Source: Bacteroidia bacterium | GTDB lineage: Bacteria > Bacteroidota > Bacteroidia > Flavobacteriales_D > Sanyastnellaceae | NCBI GenBank assembly: GCA_030427925.1 | Contig: JAUICJ010000002.1 | Coordinates: forward strand, 124,001 to 188,000 | DNA: 64,000 nucleotides | Reading direction: 5' to 3' | In this document: positions 1-9,155 of the stretch, piece after piece | How positions within the stretch are numbered: position 1 is the stretch's first letter | Layout of the letters: every line of letters starts with the position of its first letter | Position numbers and translations under genes: made by a program | Notes under the pieces: model-generated | What the model was told of the DNA's origin: nothing | The model's input: the letters and a program-made list of their open reading frames with translations, nothing else | The model's database searches: none

Positions 1-364
1 GGGTGGACGCATCGGCTCCCACCGCTGCATCCCGCACGAACACGCTCTTCCCGTCCAGGTGCGCCACCATGTCCGCATGCAGTTGCGCGAAGTGATCCGG
101 GCTGAGTGGTTGGTTGACCGCGCCCCAATCAACCTCGTCGTGCGTCAGGCCATCGTCTACGATGAACCGGTCTTTCGGAGAGCGCCCGGTGAACTTCCCG
201 GTGTCCACCGCGAGGGCTCCGCTGTTGGTGAGCACTCCTTCACCGCGAAGGAGGGTTTGAACGACCAATTTGGCCGGTGGAAGGTTCCAGTGTGCGCGTG
301 CAACGCCTTCCAGTCCGATGGCCTCCAACGAGGCGTCGAACGGTGTGTTTCCAACATGTTTCAT
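1..364 (-). CDS. pckA: Phosphoenolpyruvate carboxykinase (ATP), N-terminal part, cut by window edge
   Basis: Reading the minus strand from ATG at 364 gives an open frame of 121 codons that runs off the left edge, so only the N-terminal part is present. It contains the ATP-PEPCK signature around residues 54-66 (DTGKFTGRSPKDR, followed by FIVDD), which binds substrate in this family. The enzyme converts oxaloacetate and ATP to phosphoenolpyruvate, CO2 and ADP, the entry step of gluconeogenesis in the cytosol. A TAnnTTTG box lies 28 bases upstream. An overlapping ATG at 357 is in a different frame and does not encode the family. The rest of the gene lies outside the window. Confidence 0.93.
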   Translation of the reverse strand, partial: MKHVGNTPFDASLEAIGLEGVARAHWNLPPAKLVVQTLLRGEGVLTNSGALAVDTGKFTGRSPKDRFIVDDGLTHDEVDWGAVNQPLSPDHFAQLHADMVAHLDGKSVFVRDAAVGADAST

Positions 365-392
365 AGAGAACTGTTCATTGCATTTCCCGATA

Positions 393-400
393 CAAAGGTA
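393..400 (-). promoter_or_regulatory. Putative pckA -7 promoter box
   Basis: The minus strand reads TACCTTTG, a perfect match to the Bacteroidota -7 consensus TAnnTTTG, 28 bases before the pckA ATG. No TTG (-33) is seen at 19-21 bases upstream, so only half of the promoter is supported. Confidence 0.5.
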
Positions 401-405
401 GGCAA

Positions 406-804
406 TCAGCGGGGGCGGGGGGTGAGGTGGAAGAAGATTTGGCCTGCGGCCCAAACCCACGCCCCGATCATCAGTGCCCCGCCATACGGAATCACGGCCC
501 CAAACGCCGACTCGGGATTCACCCCCTTCACGAGCAGTCCGCCCGCAAATCCCGTAAGGCCCAACGTGAGCAAGCGCTCTGGCCAAGGCGCGGCCTGCGG
601 CATGAACGACGGCCGCAACGCGACCAGCGCCACGGTGCCCACGCCCATGGTCACCGCGTACCGCCCCGCCAACGCCCAACGCTCTGCCCCTTCCGTCCAT
701 CCCCGCGCCTCCAAGGCGTGCACGCCGACGGCACCCACCGCGATGCCCAACGCCACCCAAATCGCCCCCACAGCCGCCCACCGTCCTTGCGCATTCCGTT
801 CCAT
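406..804 (-). CDS. DUF423 family small membrane protein
   Basis: 132 residues, four hydrophobic segments (about residues 9-31, 48-64, 79-94, 101-122). The first helix with a GVHAL-type end, the central aromatic/alanine segment (GRYAVTMGVG) and the C-terminal IPYGGALMIGAW stretch fit the DUF423 (YgdD-like) inner-membrane family, usually 120-130 residues. The function of the family is not established. It stands between pckA, which it reads towards in the same direction, and a divergently transcribed secreted protein. Start chosen at the only ATG before the first helix. Confidence 0.75.
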   Translation of the reverse strand: MERNAQGRWAAVGAIWVALGIAVGAVGVHALEARGWTEGAERWALAGRYAVTMGVGTVALVALRPSFMPQAAPWPERLLTLGLTGFAGGLLVKGVNPESAFGAVIPYGGALMIGAWVWAAGQIFFHLTPRPR

Positions 805-884
805 GACTGCGAAGTTAATGTCCGCCGCGCAGAACCTTCCTGACCCGCCGCACCTGGAATCGCCGCATTTTCCGCATCTTTCGG

Positions 885-3158
885 ATGAAATTGAATCCGA
901 TGAACACCCGAACCCTGTCGCTGTGGAGCGCCTTGTGCAGCGGAATGCTGACCTTGACCGCCCAAACCCCTTTCTCCTGGTCCCCTTCCGCAGGTCCCGT
1001 GGTCTCCATCAACGGCAACGCGCTGGATCACCCATTTGCCGGAGGGTTGACGGCGCCGCAATGGTCTTCAATCGACTTTGACTTGGACGGTGACGACGAC
1101 TTGTTCGCGTTCGATCGCGATGGGGAGCGGGTGTTGCTTTTCGAGCGGCTTCCGGATGGGCGATTCGTCGAGCGGTTGGATTGGGAAATGGGGTGGCCGG
1201 ATTTGCAGCATTGGGTGCTGCTGCGCGATTACGATTGCGATGGGCAGGCGGACTTGTTTACCGGATTCCAAAACAGCGTCCACGTGTACCGCAACGTGAT
1301 GACGCCTGCGACTGCGGGCACGCCGGCGTTCGAATTGGCGGCCCAACCGTTGATGGCTTCATGGAATTTCGGAGGCGGAGACGAGGACCTGTCCGTGCTG
1401 TGCCTGACCATCGACAAACCCGCCATCGGCGACTTCAACGGCGACGGCGCGTTGGACATCGTGACCTTCACGGAGACGAGCTCCACGCTCTACGCCTTCA
1501 CGGGACTGACGGCGTGTGGATTGGATTTCGAGTGCACGAACCGGTGCTTCGGCATGTGGAACGAGGGGTTCGAGGACAACAGCGTGTTCATCGGTGCGGA
1601 CCATTCGTGCAGCTTCAATGTGGTCGACCCGCGTGCGGCGCGCCCAGCGAGCGGCGGCGGATACCGGCATGCAGGAGGCACCGTTTCGCTGTTGCACTTG
1701 GACGACGAAACGCCGTTGCCGGACTTGCTCGTGGGCGATGTGTCGTACCCAACGCTCGTGGCGTTGCTGCTCGATGACGCGGTGGACGGCCAAGACAGCA
1801 CGGTCTTCGCCGACCCGTACTTTCCTTCCCTCCTTCCGCACAGTGGCCCCGAGGATACGCTGAGCGTGCCGCGCTTCCCCGCCGCCTATCCGGTGGATTA
1901 CGATGCGGACGGCATCACGGACTTGGTGGTTTCGCCGAACACGCACATCGAAACGGACGACGATGCTTCGGTGCACGTTTGGCGGAATGCGGGCACCGAG
2001 ACCGCGCCGGTTTGGGAATGGGTGACGGACCGGTTCATTCAGGAAGGCATGCTGGATGTGGGGCGCGGGGCGGCGCCGGTTTGGGTGGACCTCGATGGGG
2101 ATGGGTTGCTCGATTTGGCCTTGGCAAACAAGGAGCGGTATGAAGGCATCGGCATGACGCCTACGGAGCTCGCCCTTTTCAAGAATACGGGAACGGCGCA
2201 GGAAGCCGCCTTCGAGTTGTGGACGGAAAGCGCCATCGATTTTGCGACCAACGGCATTGAAAGCGCATACCCCGCGTTCGGCGACCTCGACGGGGACGGA
2301 GATCTGGATGCGGTGGTGGGAGATGAACTCGGCGTGCTGCACAGTTACGTCAACGTGGCGGGTCCTGGAGCGTGGCCGGAGTTCGAATTGGACCAATTGG
2401 CACTGGTTGACTCCGATGGAGGGCTCATCGATGTGGGCCAATTCGCGGCGCCGCAGCTGGTGGATGTGCAGGGCGATGGGATGCTGGACCTCGTGGTGGG
2501 GCACAAAAACGGCACCCTGAAGCTCTTCCTCGGTTGCGAAAGCGGGTGGTGCTCGCAGGGGGATTGGGCCGGTATTCAAGTGGACAACCAATTGGGCATC
2601 AATGGATACAGCGTGCCGTGTTTGTACGAAGATGCGGCGGGTCTGCGCGTGTTCGTGGCGAATGAAACCGGGCGCGTTCAGGATTTCGGGGTGGTGGACG
2701 CCGCGAACTGGGCCGCGGAATTGCCTGAGGTGGACGACGCCATCGGAGGATTCGCTCCGGGCTTGCGAGCGGCCGCGTCCATGGGCGATTTGAACGGGGA
2801 CGGACTTCCGGAATTGGCCATTGGCATCCAAAACGGCGGCGTCAGGTTGTACGCCAGCGGTCCGTTGTCGGTGGATGAATCGGAGCGGACGCCTGCGGAC
2901 TTCGCGGTCTACCCCAATCCAGGCTCTTCCGACCGCCCCAGTGCGCTCCGTCCGCTCCATGGAAACGGGCAAGCCGGCACGGTGGACGTGTGGACGCTGC
3001 TGGGCGGTCAGCTGCTGGGCGCCTCCCTCCCCGAGGGCTGGACGGAATGGGCCTTGCCCGAGGTGGCGCCCGGTGCGTACCTCGTGCGGTTTACACCAAC
3101 GAAAACGGGAGCCGCACCTGCGGCCCCCGTGTCATTTCGTTGGTTCGTTCAGGACTGA
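885..3158 (+). CDS. Secreted FG-GAP/VCBS repeat protein with T9SS sorting domain
   Basis: 757 residues. The N-terminus is a signal peptide ending near TLTAQT. The body holds at least eight calcium-binding-type repeats of the form D-x-D/N-x-D-G-x-x-D-L/I (for example DFDLDGDDDL, DFNGDGALDI, DYDADGITDL, DLDGDGLLDL, DLNGDGLPEL), as in FG-GAP beta-propellers. The end (YPNPGSS and the following roughly 75 residues) is a T9SS type A sorting domain, so the protein is probably exported across the outer membrane and anchored or released. Cys pairs in the middle suggest disulfides. ATG at 900 (MNTRTL) is an alternative start with an equally good signal peptide. Its stop directly abuts the convergent mdh stop. 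Ligand unknown. Confidence 0.85.
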   Translation: MKLNPMNTRTLSLWSALCSGMLTLTAQTPFSWSPSAGPVVSINGNALDHPFAGGLTAPQWSSIDFDLDGDDDLFAFDRDGERVLLFERLPDGRFVERLDWEMGWPDLQHWVLLRDYDCDGQADLFTGFQNSVHVYRNVMTPATAGTPAFELAAQPLMASWNFGGGDEDLSVLCLTIDKPAIGDFNGDGALDIVTFTETSSTLYAFTGLTACGLDFECTNRCFGMWNEGFEDNSVFIGADHSCSFNVVDPRAARPASGGGYRHAGGTVSLLHLDDETPLPDLLVGDVSYPTLVALLLDDAVDGQDSTVFADPYFPSLLPHSGPEDTLSVPRFPAAYPVDYDADGITDLVVSPNTHIETDDDASVHVWRNAGTETAPVWEWVTDRFIQEGMLDVGRGAAPVWVDLDGDGLLDLALANKERYEGIGMTPTELALFKNTGTAQEAAFELWTESAIDFATNGIESAYPAFGDLDGDGDLDAVVGDELGVLHSYVNVAGPGAWPEFELDQLALVDSDGGLIDVGQFAAPQLVDVQGDGMLDLVVGHKNGTLKLFLGCESGWCSQGDWAGIQVDNQLGINGYSVPCLYEDAAGLRVFVANETGRVQDFGVVDAANWAAELPEVDDAIGGFAPGLRAAASMGDLNGDGLPELAIGIQNGGVRLYASGPLSVDESERTPADFAVYPNPGSSDRPSALRPLHGNGQAGTVDVWTLLGGQLLGASLPEGWTEWALPEVAPGAYLVRFTPTKTGAAPAAPVSFRWFVQD

Positions 3159-4100
3159 TCAGGCCTTTTCCGCGTTCATGCGGTCGAGGACGTCGGCCAC
3201 CGAACGCACAGCCGCTTCGCTGTTCGCCAACAGGGCCTTTTCATCGTCGTTCAAGTCGAGCTCGATGATTTCTTCGACGCCGTTCTTGCCCAACTTCACA
3301 GGCGCCCCGATGTACAGGTCGTTGATGCCGTACTCGCCGGTCAACCAAACGCAAGCGGGGAAAATGCGCTTCTGGTCGCGCACGATGGCTTCGACCATTT
3401 GGGCCGCCGCAGCACCCGGCGCATACCAAGCGGAGGTGCCGAGCAGGTTCACGATTTCGCCGCCTCCCTTCTGGGTGCGCTCGATGATCGCGTCCAACTC
3501 CTCCTTTCCAATCAACTCGGTCACGGGAATGCCGCCGACCGTGGTGTAGCGGGGAAGCGGCACCATCGTATCGCCGTGTCCGCCCATCAACACCGCTTGG
3601 ATGTCCTTCGGGCTGACGTCGAGGGCTTCCGCCAAGAACGCGCGGTAACGCGCCGTGTCCAAAATGCCCGCCATGCCCACCACGCGCTTCGAGTCGATGC
3701 CCGCGGAGAGGTAAGCGCAGTAGGTCATCACGTCGAGTGGGTTCGAAACCACCACGATGATGGCGTCGGGGCTGTGCTGCATGATTTGTTCCGTCACGCT
3801 GCTCACGATGCCCGCGTTGGTCGCGATCAAATCGTCGCGGCTCATTCCGGGCTTGCGCGGCAAACCGCTCGTGATCACCACCACATCCGATCCGGCCGTG
3901 CGCGCGTAGTCGTTGGTGACGCCCACCGTCCGGGTGTCGTACAAGTTGATGGGAGCGGTTTCCCAAATATCCAGCGCCTTGCCTTCAGCAAAGCCCTCTT
4001 TGATGTCCAACAGGACGACTTCGTTGGCGACCTCGCGAGTGGCCAACACGTTGGCACACGTGGCCCCCACATTTCCAGCGCCTACTACGGTAACTTTCAT
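3159..4100 (-). CDS. mdh: Malate dehydrogenase, LDH-type
   Basis: 313 residues, the usual length for LDH-like MDH. It oxidises malate to oxaloacetate with NAD+ in the citric acid cycle. Visible features: glycine-rich NAD motif GAGNVGA (7-13), Asp32 after beta2 that favours NAD, substrate arginines Arg82 and Arg88 in the mobile loop ([10 protein letters not shown]), Asn120 (VVSNPLDV), Asp148/Arg151 and catalytic His175 (GGHGDT). The Arg at position 82 distinguishes it from lactate dehydrogenase, which has Gln. A TAnnTTTG box lies 33 bases upstream. No terminator is visible, because the gene end touches the convergent gene. Confidence 0.96.
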   Translation of the reverse strand: MKVTVVGAGNVGATCANVLATREVANEVVLLDIKEGFAEGKALDIWETAPINLYDTRTVGVTNDYARTAGSDVVVITSGLPRKPGMSRDDLIATNAGIVSSVTEQIMQHSPDAIIVVVSNPLDVMTYCAYLSAGIDSKRVVGMAGILDTARYRAFLAEALDVSPKDIQAVLMGGHGDTMVPLPRYTTVGGIPVTELIGKEELDAIIERTQKGGGEIVNLLGTSAWYAPGAAAAQMVEAIVRDQKRIFPACVWLTGEYGINDLYIGAPVKLGKNGVEEIIELDLNDDEKALLANSEAAVRSVADVLDRMNAEKA

Positions 4101-4133
4101 GGAGTTGAGTTAAGTGATCGAAAAATTGCGTTG

Positions 4134-4141
4134 CAAAACTA
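4134..4141 (-). promoter_or_regulatory. Putative mdh -7 promoter box
   Basis: Minus strand TAGTTTTG matches TAnnTTTG, 33 bases upstream of the mdh ATG at 4100. No clear TTG at the -33 spacing. Confidence 0.5.
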
Positions 4142-4262
4142 CAACACCCTCAACGGTTCGAAGGGTTCACAGATCGGGTCTTGTGCATAAAAAAGGACAA
4201 AACCGCGTTGAACTCGAAGCGGGGCGCGAATGCCACCCGCGCAGTTCGCTTAAATTCGTGGC

Positions 4263-5342
4263 ATGCAAAAGTTTGGAGTGATGGCCGCTTGGGCGGCGAC
4301 GTTGATTTCTTGGGGGGCGTGGGCCCAGCCCGGGGCCGGGGAGTTGGGGCGCGTGCCGGATGGGGAATTGGGGGTGGACTACAACGTGGTCGATGCGGCG
4401 GGGGCTCGGCAGGGCAAGTGGGTTCGGGTTTGGCCTGATGGCACCTTGTACTACGAAGGCCAATTCGCGAACGACGCGCCCACTGGGACCTTCACCTTCT
4501 ATTTCGAAACCGGCGAAGTGATGTCGCGCATCGAACACGCGGAGAACCCCCGTTCCATGCAGGCAACGCACTACACCCCCAACGGCAACGTGCGCGCAAC
4601 CGGAGGCTACTGGACCTCCGATGTGCTCGACGAGGCGGGTGAACCCATCCGCGTCAAAGACGGCGATTGGAAGTATTACGACCAAGCGGGCACGTTGCGC
4701 ATCGAGGAGCAGTGGGCGAAAGGCGAATTGAATGGCATTTACGCCGCGTACGATAAATACGGCAAGGTGGTCGAAAAGGGGGAGTACGCGAACGGGGAGA
4801 AAAATGGCACCTGGGTCACCTTCAACGAGCGCGGCAAGGTGCTCAACCGCGTGCAGTACGCGGGCGGGCAGTTCCATGGAGATTATGAAGTCAACGACGA
4901 CTTGGGCCGAAACTTGGTGGTGGGGCGACATGCCTACGGCCAGCCCATCGGTGCATGGGTCGAATACAATTCCGACCGGACGGTGCACGTGGTGCGCAAG
5001 TTCGAGGACGGCGAAGTCGTGATGGAACGTTACGAAAATGGACTCCAAGCCGAGTTCTTCAAGGACGAGCGTCCGAAGCTCGAAGTGCATTGGGAGAATG
5101 GAAAGCGCCACGGAGCGTTCGTTGAATGGCACGACAACGGCGAATGGGTCATCACCGAAGAGACGGACCCGGCCACCGGCGAGTCGGAAAGCCGGCGCAT
5201 CATTCAAGGCCAAACCACGGCCCGCGAAGGCACCTACTTCGCCGGGGAACTCCACGGGGTGGTGCTCAGCTTTGATGTGTCGGGACGGTTGTTGGCGCGC
5301 GAGACCTACGATCACGGGCAGTTGATCGACCGCACCGAATGA
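4263..5342 (+). CDS. Exported MORN/YwqK-like repeat protein
   Basis: 359 residues with a signal peptide (cleavage likely after WGAWAQ, about residue 22). The body is built of tandem units of about 20-25 residues of the pattern G-x-W-x-x-Y/F-x-x-x-G-x-x-x-x-x-x-x-Y-x-x-G (for example GKWVRVWPDG, GTWVTFNERG, GAFVEWHDNG), as in MORN-like/YwqK repeat proteins of Bacteroidota. These are beta-hairpin repeats. YwqK itself is named an antitoxin, but that role should not be carried over here. It has no T9SS sorting domain. Its stop overlaps the start of the protease gene by ATGA, so the two are probably co-translated. Function unknown. Confidence 0.75.
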   Translation: MQKFGVMAAWAATLISWGAWAQPGAGELGRVPDGELGVDYNVVDAAGARQGKWVRVWPDGTLYYEGQFANDAPTGTFTFYFETGEVMSRIEHAENPRSMQATHYTPNGNVRATGGYWTSDVLDEAGEPIRVKDGDWKYYDQAGTLRIEEQWAKGELNGIYAAYDKYGKVVEKGEYANGEKNGTWVTFNERGKVLNRVQYAGGQFHGDYEVNDDLGRNLVVGRHAYGQPIGAWVEYNSDRTVHVVRKFEDGEVVMERYENGLQAEFFKDERPKLEVHWENGKRHGAFVEWHDNGEWVITEETDPATGESESRRIIQGQTTAREGTYFAGELHGVVLSFDVSGRLLARETYDHGQLIDRTE

Positions 5343-6982
5343 AACGGGGTGTGGCATGGGTCGTGGCCAGCGCATGGGCTTGGGCGGCCACGGCGCAGAC
5401 CGCTCCCCTGCGGTATTGGGTGCATTTCACGGGGAAAACCGATGCGCCCGGGTATGTGCATTCGTTGGAAGCTCCGGAGGCTTTCTTGTCAGAACGTTCG
5501 CTCAATCGGCGGGCAGCGCAAGGGATTGCGCTGGATGAAACGGACTTGCCTGTGGCTGCGGCTTATGTGCAAGCGGTCGAAGCCGTGCCGGGATTCGAGG
5601 TGGTCCTTGAGAGCAAGTGGCTGAACGCGGTGACGGTCCGGGCCGCAGATTCGACGGCATCCACCGAAGCCTTGTCGGCGCTGCCCTTTGTTACGGAGGT
5701 GCGGAGCGTGGCGGTTTGGGCCGGTGATGCGCGTCCGCCGGAAGTTGCGTCACCTCGGGGCCCCGAAGTCGCTCCCTCGGAATACGGCAAAGGCTGGGTC
5801 GCGCTGAACCAATTGAACGGTCAAGCCCTGCATGCGCTCGGCTACCGCGGAGCCGGCAAATGGATCGCGGTGCTCGACGCGGGGTACGATGCGGCGGACC
5901 GATTGCCGGTCTTCGATCGGGCGTTCGCGGAAGGACGCATCGTGGAAGGCATCGACGCCATGCGGTCACAGGGCGGACTGTTCGCCCACCACCGGCACGG
6001 CACGAGCGTCCTCGGAACCATGGCGGCGTGGTGGCCCGACAGCCTCATCGGCACCGCTCCGGACGCCACCTACGTCTTGTACCGGACGGAAGATGCATAC
6101 AGCGAGTACCTCATCGAGGAAGACTACTGGGTCGTGGCCGCGGAGCACGCGGACAGCTTGGGGGTGGATTTGATGAACACCAGCCTCGGGTATTCGCTGT
6201 TCGACGACCCGGAGATGAACCATTCGTGGGAAGATTTGGATGGCCAAACCACCCACATCGCCCGAGGCATGTCCCTCGCCGCATCCAAGGGCATCCTGTG
6301 CGTCACGAGTGCGGGAAACAGCGGCAACAGCGCATGGCACCGCATCACCACCCCTGCGGACGCCCACGACATCCTCGCCGTGGGGGCCGTGGATGCCAAC
6401 GGAACGCACGCGTCGTTCAGCGGGTTTGGTCCTTCGGCCGACGGGCGCGTGAAGCCCGAAGTCATGGCATTGGGCGTGGCCGCTGCTTACCCCACGCACG
6501 ACACGTTGGTGAAAACCGGAAACGGCACGTCCTTCGCCTCCCCCATCCTGTGCGGCTTGGCAGCTTGCCTTTGGGAATCAGCGCCCCATGCCACTGCAGC
6601 CGATGTGCGGTGGGCCATCCGGACTTCTGCCCACCTCGCCACCGCCCCGAACGACAGCATGGGGTATGGCATTCCCGACTTCGGCATTGCGCGCGCCTTG
6701 CTTCGTCCACAAGTCACCGAAGCCCCTGCTGCCGTGGAGGTGTTTCCCAACCCCGCGACCGACCGCGTGCGCTTCACGCTGTCCGGCGGGACGGAGGGGA
6801 TGGCTCGGGTGAGGTGGTTCGGGCTCAACGGCCGGCTCATCGCGGACGAAACCGCCTACCTCTGGGCCACGGAAGACGGGGCTTCTGGATGGATCGATGT
6901 GAACGTTGCGCCAGGAGGTTATGTGCTCATTGTGGACCCGCAAATCGGCGAGCGAGGGCGCGGCGTGGTGATCGTTCAGTAA
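5339..6982 (+). CDS. Subtilisin-like (S8) serine protease with T9SS sorting domain
   Basis: 547 residues: signal peptide (1-19), a prodomain-like region (about 25-130, with the FLSERSLNRRAAQGI motif typical of Bacteroidota S8 proteases), peptidase S8 domain with Asp180 (AVLDAGYD), His220 (HRHGTSVLGT), oxyanion Asn327 (TSAGNSGN) and Ser398 (GNGTSFASP), and a C-terminal T9SS type A domain starting at VFPNPATDRV (about 464). The complete catalytic triad predicts an active secreted endopeptidase. The start overlaps the upstream YwqK-like gene by ATGA. The 3' end overlaps the convergent rarA stop by 7 bases. Confidence 0.93.
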   Translation: MKRGVAWVVASAWAWAATAQTAPLRYWVHFTGKTDAPGYVHSLEAPEAFLSERSLNRRAAQGIALDETDLPVAAAYVQAVEAVPGFEVVLESKWLNAVTVRAADSTASTEALSALPFVTEVRSVAVWAGDARPPEVASPRGPEVAPSEYGKGWVALNQLNGQALHALGYRGAGKWIAVLDAGYDAADRLPVFDRAFAEGRIVEGIDAMRSQGGLFAHHRHGTSVLGTMAAWWPDSLIGTAPDATYVLYRTEDAYSEYLIEEDYWVVAAEHADSLGVDLMNTSLGYSLFDDPEMNHSWEDLDGQTTHIARGMSLAASKGILCVTSAGNSGNSAWHRITTPADAHDILAVGAVDANGTHASFSGFGPSADGRVKPEVMALGVAAAYPTHDTLVKTGNGTSFASPILCGLAACLWESAPHATAADVRWAIRTSAHLATAPNDSMGYGIPDFGIARALLRPQVTEAPAAVEVFPNPATDRVRFTLSGGTEGMARVRWFGLNGRLIADETAYLWATEDGASGWIDVNVAPGGYVLIVDPQIGERGRGVVIVQ

Positions 6983-8259
6983 CCGTATTTTTCCTTCCAG
7001 AGTCGGCGCAATTCGGCGCGCATTTGGGCCTCTCGGGGGGTGTCACCGGGTTCGAACAACCGGGTTCCTGCGATGGCTTCCGGAAGGAGCTCCTGGCCGC
7101 TGAAACCGCCAGCGGCGTCGTGATCGTAGGCATACGATGCGCCGTAACCGAGTTCCTTCATCAGCGCTGTGGGGGCGTTGCGCAGGGCCATCGGGATGGG
7201 CAGGTCTCCGGTTTGGCGCACCAAGGCCTGCGCACTTCCAATCGCCTTGTACGAAGCATTGCTCTTCGGGCTCGAGGCCAAATACACCGCGCATTGGCTC
7301 AACACAATCCGCCCCTCAGGCATGCCAATCCGCTCGAGCGCCTCGAAGGCCGCATTCGCCATGACGAGCGCCGTGGGATTCGCTAGGCCGATGTCCTCTG
7401 AAGCGGAAATGACGAGCCGACGGGCGATGAACTTGGCGTCTTCTCCCCCTTCGATCATCCGGGCGAGGTAGTAAACGGCGGCGTTCGGATCGCTCCCCCG
7501 GATGCTTTTGATGAAGGCCGAAACGATGTCATAATGCGCTTCTCCTGTCTTATCGTACTGAACGGGATTCGCTTGGATGACGGCCTCGACCGCCGCGTTG
7601 GTGACCACGGCAGGTGTGGCGCCCAATCCGCCGACCACCAATTCCAACACGTTCAACAAGCGGCGGCCGTCTCCCCCTGAGGCCCGCAGCAACGCCTCCC
7701 ACTCCTCGACGCGGGCCTCCTTCGCTTGCAGCCAGTCGTCCCCTGCGATCGCCCGGTGCACCAAGGCCTTCAACGCCTCGGCATCGAAGGCTTGCAACAC
7801 GTACACTTGGCAGCGGCTGCGCAACGCTGGAATGACCTCGAACGACGGATTCTCGGTGGTGGCACCGATGAGCGTGACGAGTCCTTTTTCCACCGCACCG
7901 AGCAAGCTGTCTTGCTGGCTCTTCGAAAACCGGTGGATCTCGTCGATGAACAAGATGGCTCGACCCGCAAACAGCCCCGCGCGCTCCACGCTGGCGATGA
8001 CCTCGCGAACTTCCTTCACTCCGCTGTGAATGGCGCTGAGCTGATGGAACGGTCGGCCCGAATGCTCGGCGAGGATGCGGGCCAACGTGGTTTTCCCGAC
8101 GCCAGGCGGTCCCCACAAGATCATGGACGGCAAGCTCCCCTGCTTGAGCGCTCGGCGCAAAAGCGCGTCTTCGCCGACGAGGTGCCCCTGTCCCACGTAG
8201 TCCTCGAAAGTCCGCGGACGCATGCGTTCCGCCAAAGGGGTGGATTCGTTGTGCATCAT
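6976..8259 (-). CDS. rarA: Replication-associated recombination protein A (AAA+ ATPase)
   Basis: 427 residues, normal for RarA/MgsA/WRNIP1. Walker A GPPGVGKTT (about 50-58), Walker B LFIDEIHR (Asp106, Glu107), sensor region GATTENPSF, and the C-terminal tetramerisation domain (IKSIRGSDPNAAVYYLARM). It acts at stalled replication forks with SSB. Start chosen at ATG 8259 because it overlaps the upstream acyltransferase stop by ATGA; ATG 8256 is the only near alternative. It is the last gene of a three-gene run (MBL hydrolase, acyltransferase, rarA). It overlaps the convergent protease gene by 7 bases. Confidence 0.95.
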   Translation of the reverse strand: MMHNESTPLAERMRPRTFEDYVGQGHLVGEDALLRRALKQGSLPSMILWGPPGVGKTTLARILAEHSGRPFHQLSAIHSGVKEVREVIASVERAGLFAGRAILFIDEIHRFSKSQQDSLLGAVEKGLVTLIGATTENPSFEVIPALRSRCQVYVLQAFDAEALKALVHRAIAGDDWLQAKEARVEEWEALLRASGGDGRRLLNVLELVVGGLGATPAVVTNAAVEAVIQANPVQYDKTGEAHYDIVSAFIKSIRGSDPNAAVYYLARMIEGGEDAKFIARRLVISASEDIGLANPTALVMANAAFEALERIGMPEGRIVLSQCAVYLASSPKSNASYKAIGSAQALVRQTGDLPIPMALRNAPTALMKELGYGASYAYDHDAAGGFSGQELLPEAIAGTRLFEPGDTPREAQMRAELRRLWKEKYGY

Positions 8260-9155
8260 GTCGTTCGCGGGTGGAGGGGTGCGTCGGCAGGCCGTCGGTG
8301 CTTCCAGCGTTTGTGCGTCCAGAGCCAATGGGCGGGTTCCTGAACGATGTCCGCCTCGAGCAAATCGATGCACCGCCGCAAGATGTCGCCTTCCGGCAAA
8401 CTTCGTGGGGCCTCGGTCACGAGTTCGTAGCGGCACGCGTAGTGGCCGCGACTGACCTTCGTGATGTGGCCGAAAACCACCGGCATGTCGTGTTGGCGAG
8501 CGAACTGCTCCAAGCCCCAGTACCAAGCGGTTTCCTGATTCAGAAAGGGCGTCCACCACGATTTCTGCGGGTCTGCCGGGCTCTGGTCAAAACCGAACAC
8601 CACCGCCTGCTTCGGCTCCGCTTCCGGGCTCAACCGCTCGGCGCCCCAGGATTTGGCTTCGATGGTGGGGATCATTTTCAAGCCAAACCGCTCCCGAGAT
8701 TGCCGCATGACGCGGTCCATGTGCGGATCGGACAACCGCTTGTAAATCGCCGTCACTTGGTGGCGAAGCGCACGGTCCGCGGTGACCGCATACAGTTCCC
8801 AGTTGTTGAGGTGTCCTCCGGCGATGACCACGTGACGCCCCTCCGCATGGAGCCGATCCAGCACTTCCGTTCCTTCATACCGCATCCGCTTGGACACCAC
8901 GTCCTCCCTCACCGTGAAGTGCTTGATGACCTCCACCACCAAGTCCCCAAAATGCCGACCAAACTCCCGTTCCAATTCCTTCAACTCCGACGCAGAACGC
9001 CCTGGAAAAGAACGCTTCAAATTTCCTTGAATGACGTTTCTCCTGTACCCCAAACCGCGCATGACCACCAGCGACAGCATGGAAGACGCTCCGTATAGCA
9101 GGGCATACGGGAATCGGCTCAGTGGCCGAAGCACAAGGTAGAACAGCGCCTTCAT
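8256..9155 (-). CDS. LpxL/HtrB-family lipid A acyltransferase
   Basis: 299 residues. A hydrophobic N-terminal anchor (about 15-35) is followed by the LpxL/LpxM acyltransferase fold. The catalytic HX4E motif is visible as HLNNWE (His115-Glu120), with downstream R and PADPQKSWW-type segments. It probably adds a late acyl chain to lipid A at the inner face of the inner membrane. The start at 9155 overlaps the upstream MBL gene by ATGA, and its own stop overlaps rarA by ATGA, so the long upstream reading-frame extension to 9881 is not coding. Which acyl position it modifies cannot be told from sequence. Confidence 0.88.
   Translation of the reverse strand: MKALFYLVLRPLSRFPYALLYGASSMLSLVVMRGLGYRRNVIQGNLKRSFPGRSASELKELEREFGRHFGDLVVEVIKHFTVREDVVSKRMRYEGTEVLDRLHAEGRHVVIAGGHLNNWELYAVTADRALRHQVTAIYKRLSDPHMDRVMRQSRERFGLKMIPTIEAKSWGAERLSPEAEPKQAVVFGFDQSPADPQKSWWTPFLNQETAWYWGLEQFARQHDMPVVFGHITKVSRGHYACRYELVTEAPRSLPEGDILRRCIDLLEADIVQEPAHWLWTHKRWKHRRPADAPLHPRTT

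Noticed and set aside
4251-4258. TAAATTCG as the promoter of the YwqK-like gene
   Set aside because: It is 4 bases from the ATG with no -33 TTG; transcription would begin past the start codon, so I did not annotate it.
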